From: an uncultured Oscillibacter sp.
GTDB taxonomy: Bacteria > Bacillota > Clostridia > Oscillospirales > Oscillospiraceae
Direction of reading: 5' to 3'
DNA: 8,093 bases
NCBI GenBank assembly: GCA_900550685.1
Contig: URTS01000084.1
Coordinates: forward strand, 1 to 8,093
The position numbers and the translations under genes were made by a program. This document shows, one piece after another, positions 7,001 through 8,093 of this stretch (position 1 is the stretch's first letter; each line of letters starts with the position of its first letter). The notes below the pieces were generated by a model. That model ran no database searches. It was not told the origin of the DNA and was given only the letters and a program-made list of their open reading frames with translations.

Positions 7001-8052
7001 CGGTTTGGGTTCACGAAGGTCTGGAACCGCTCGGAGATCTCGCCGTTTTTCAGCACCACCGCGCCGATCTCCGTAATGGCCTCCCGGTCCACCTTCAGGC
7101 CGGTGGTTTCAATATCGAAGCAGACGAACTCATCGTCCAGGCCGCAGTCTCCCCTGCCGTGAACGGCGATGCGATCGTCCACGTTGTTGATGAAGTAGCC
7201 CTCCACGCCGTAGAGGATCTTGATCTTGTCCCCGGCGGCATGCCAGGCGTCCGGGAAGGACTGGGCCACGCCGTGGTCCGTGATGGCAATAGCGGGATGG
7301 CCCCAGCGGATGGCCTCCTTGATGACCTCCTTCGTGTCCGTCAGGGCGTCCATATTGCTCATTTTGGTGTGAAGATGCAGCTCCACCCGCTTCACCGGGG
7401 CGGTGTCCTGCCGCTCCTCGTGCTGGATGACGTTAATGTGGTAGGGATTCAGCTGGATATCCTTGCCGTCCCAGGTGGGCTCCATCTTGCCCTGAACGCA
7501 CAGCCACATGCCGGGGTTGATCTTTCCGTCCAGACCCTTGGCTTCCTTTTCCGTCAGGTTTTTATGGACGGCCACGGAGCTGGTGTAGTCCGTCATTTCC
7601 ACATGGAGCCGCCACATGCCGGGCCGCCGGGTCTCCACGCACTCCACGGAGAACACCTTGCCCGCCACGGTGGCATTGCCCATTTTCAGGTCCAGGGTCT
7701 TCATCTCCACCGGCTTGCCCTTGATGGGATTGCCCATCAGCACCGGCCCGGTGGGGCCTCCTGCTGCGGAAGGGGCTGCGGCAGCGGCCTTTCGCTGAGA
7801 GGGAGCCTGCTCCTCCTTCAAGGTCAGGCGGACCTTTACCTCATTCAGCCCATATCCGCTGCGGATGGCAGCGCTCAGCTCGTCCAGGTCCGCAGGTTCC
7901 AGGGGATGTTTGACCGTTACCGCCAACTCCATGGAAAGGGTCTCCCGATGGATACAGGCACTGACCACCAATGCCCCCAGCAGTTTCAGCCGCAGCTCCG
8001 GGGAGAGCTGCAGCTGCGCAAACAATTCAAAAAACGGTATCTCTTTCGACAT
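4069..8052 (-). CDS. polC: DNA polymerase III alpha subunit, PolC type
   Basis: PolC is the replicative polymerase of Firmicutes and carries its own proofreading exonuclease. The 1327-residue product shows the full order. A short N-terminal domain (about 1-80) is followed by an Ala/Pro linker (81-105) and an OB fold (about 118-210). The first half of PHP (221-290) has H226, H228, D235, H260 and E284. An inserted DEDDh exonuclease (308-466) has D313, E315, D398, H451 and D456. The rest of PHP (500-640) has H502, C552, D626 and H628, so all nine metal ligands seem present. The polymerase core has a Cys4 zinc site (C798, C801, C823, C826), catalytic D852 and D854 in PDIDLNFSGEYQ, and D977 in LKLDMLGHDD. 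A helix-hairpin-helix (about 1268-1284) and a C-terminal clamp motif QITLF (1323-1327) follow. It is about 110 residues shorter than Bacillus subtilis PolC, mostly at the N-terminus. The ATG is preceded by a purine-rich GGAAAGAGGAAGG. Confidence 0.98.
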   Translation of the reverse strand: MSKEIPFFELFAQLQLSPELRLKLLGALVVSACIHRETLSMELAVTVKHPLEPADLDELSAAIRSGYGLNEVKVRLTLKEEQAPSQRKAAAAAPSAAGGPTGPVLMGNPIKGKPVEMKTLDLKMGNATVAGKVFSVECVETRRPGMWRLHVEMTDYTSSVAVHKNLTEKEAKGLDGKINPGMWLCVQGKMEPTWDGKDIQLNPYHINVIQHEERQDTAPVKRVELHLHTKMSNMDALTDTKEVIKEAIRWGHPAIAITDHGVAQSFPDAWHAAGDKIKILYGVEGYFINNVDDRIAVHGRGDCGLDDEFVCFDIETTGLKVDREAITEIGAVVLKNGEISERFQTFVNPNRRLTPEIIGLTGITDEMLKDAPQLKDALTEFLKFVNGRPLAAHNAEFDIGFIRAGCKKVGLDFDPTYVDSLILAQNLLPGLGKYKLDIVAEHLDLPAFNHHRASDDAATVGYMLIPFWKMLHERGIHTLQAVNPEMEKLRPLGSKSNRFPKHIIILARNKVGLKNLYQLISASNLKYFKRVPTIPKSELIAHREGLIIGSACEAGELFKAVVDHKDWDELKRIASFYDYLEIQPLCNNAFMLRNGDARSEEDLREFNRTIVRLGEELNKPVCATGDVHFREPEDEVYRHILLASKKFPDANEPLPIYFKTTQEMLEEFRYLGEEKAYEVVVTNTRLVADQIETFELLPAELFPPRLENSEEDLNRLVWEKVHRLYGEDPPQLIVDRLNVELGGILGKYDVVYMSAQKLVQRSNECGYLVGSRGSVGSSLVAYMSGITEVNSLPPHYRCPKCKNSEFILDGSYGCGADMPDKVCPVCGTKYVKDGFDIPFETFLGFGGGKVPDIDLNFSGEYQARAHRHAIEMFGETQVFRAGTIGTLAEKTAYGFVKKYLEENGIVACRAEENRLTQGCVGVRRTTGQHPGGLVVVPDDKDMEDFCPVQHPADADDSDTITTHFEYHSMEANILKLDMLGHDDPTMVRMMQDLTGVDPHEIPLDDPDTMSIFISSKVLGYENDPILGPTGAVAIPEFNTRFTRQMLIDTQPKDFNTLVRLSGFSHGTDVWMGNARELILSGTASVLETVGCRDDIMLYLISKGMDPKMSFKIMEKVRKGKVKKGGFDEGWEEAMMEHDVPDWYIESLAKIGYLFPKAHAVAYVMMAFRIAWYKVHEPLAFYATFFSVRAKAFDAEYCCAGMDAVKRKIKEIENNKDATAVEQNLLTTLEVCYEFYLRGFHFDTINIYKSDATKFVVTEKGLLPPFVTVHGLGEAAAIDTVEKRKGKEFISIEEFAMCCNKLSKTHIEQLKALGAFAGMADTSQITLF

Positions 8053-8065
8053 GCCTTCCTCTTTC
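8053..8065 (-). promoter_or_regulatory. polC ribosome binding site
   Basis: On the minus strand the 13 bases before the polC ATG read GAAAGAGGAAGGC, a purine-rich Shine-Dalgarno stretch with an AGGA core at 8057-8060. It supports this start. The remaining bases to the window end (8066-8093) show no clear -10/-35 pair, so the promoter or an upstream operon partner lies outside. Confidence 0.65.
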
Positions 8066-8093
8066 CACTCTTCTTTCCGAAAAACGGCCCTCC

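Overview
The window looks like chromosomal core DNA from a GC-rich Gram-positive anaerobe, most likely a Clostridia member of the Oscillospiraceae type (Flavonifractor/Oscillibacter-like). The support is a PolC-type replicative polymerase, which is a Firmicutes hallmark, a lipoprotein-type PotD, strong purine-rich Shine-Dalgarno sites with GTG and TTG starts, and high G+C with mostly G/C third codon positions. The genus is inferred, not proven.

Plus strand, 1-3440: a spermidine/putrescine ABC importer operon in the order potA (3' part only), potB, potC, potD. potA/potB overlap by 11 bases and potB/potC by 4. A 57-base gap containing a small hairpin and a strong ribosome binding site leads into potD. 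PotA is the ATPase, PotB and PotC form the membrane channel, and PotD is a membrane-anchored lipoprotein that captures the polyamine. A small hotdog-fold thioesterase gene with FlK-like catalytic residues (3484-3879) follows 43 bases after potD. It is the last gene before a strong terminator, so it is probably co-transcribed.

Convergence zone, 3880-4068: 189 bases without a gene, holding two hairpin terminators. The first (about 3893-3933) faces the pot side. The second (4006-4055) is a perfect 20-bp inverted repeat with A/T runs at both ends and can stop transcription from both directions. I see nothing convincing between them.

Minus strand, 8052-4069: a complete polC gene for the 1327-residue replicative DNA polymerase III alpha subunit, with a PHP domain interrupted by a DEDDh proofreading exonuclease, a Cys4 zinc site, the catalytic aspartates and a C-terminal clamp-binding motif. 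Its N-terminal region is shorter than in the Bacillus enzyme. The last 41 bases (8053-8093) hold its ribosome binding site and no recognisable promoter.

I found no mobile element, CRISPR array, tRNA or rRNA. The window is mainly ordinary housekeeping and transport DNA. The points most worth checking are the FlK-like thioesterase linked to a polyamine importer, the altered PotD ligand pocket, and the compact PolC N-terminus.
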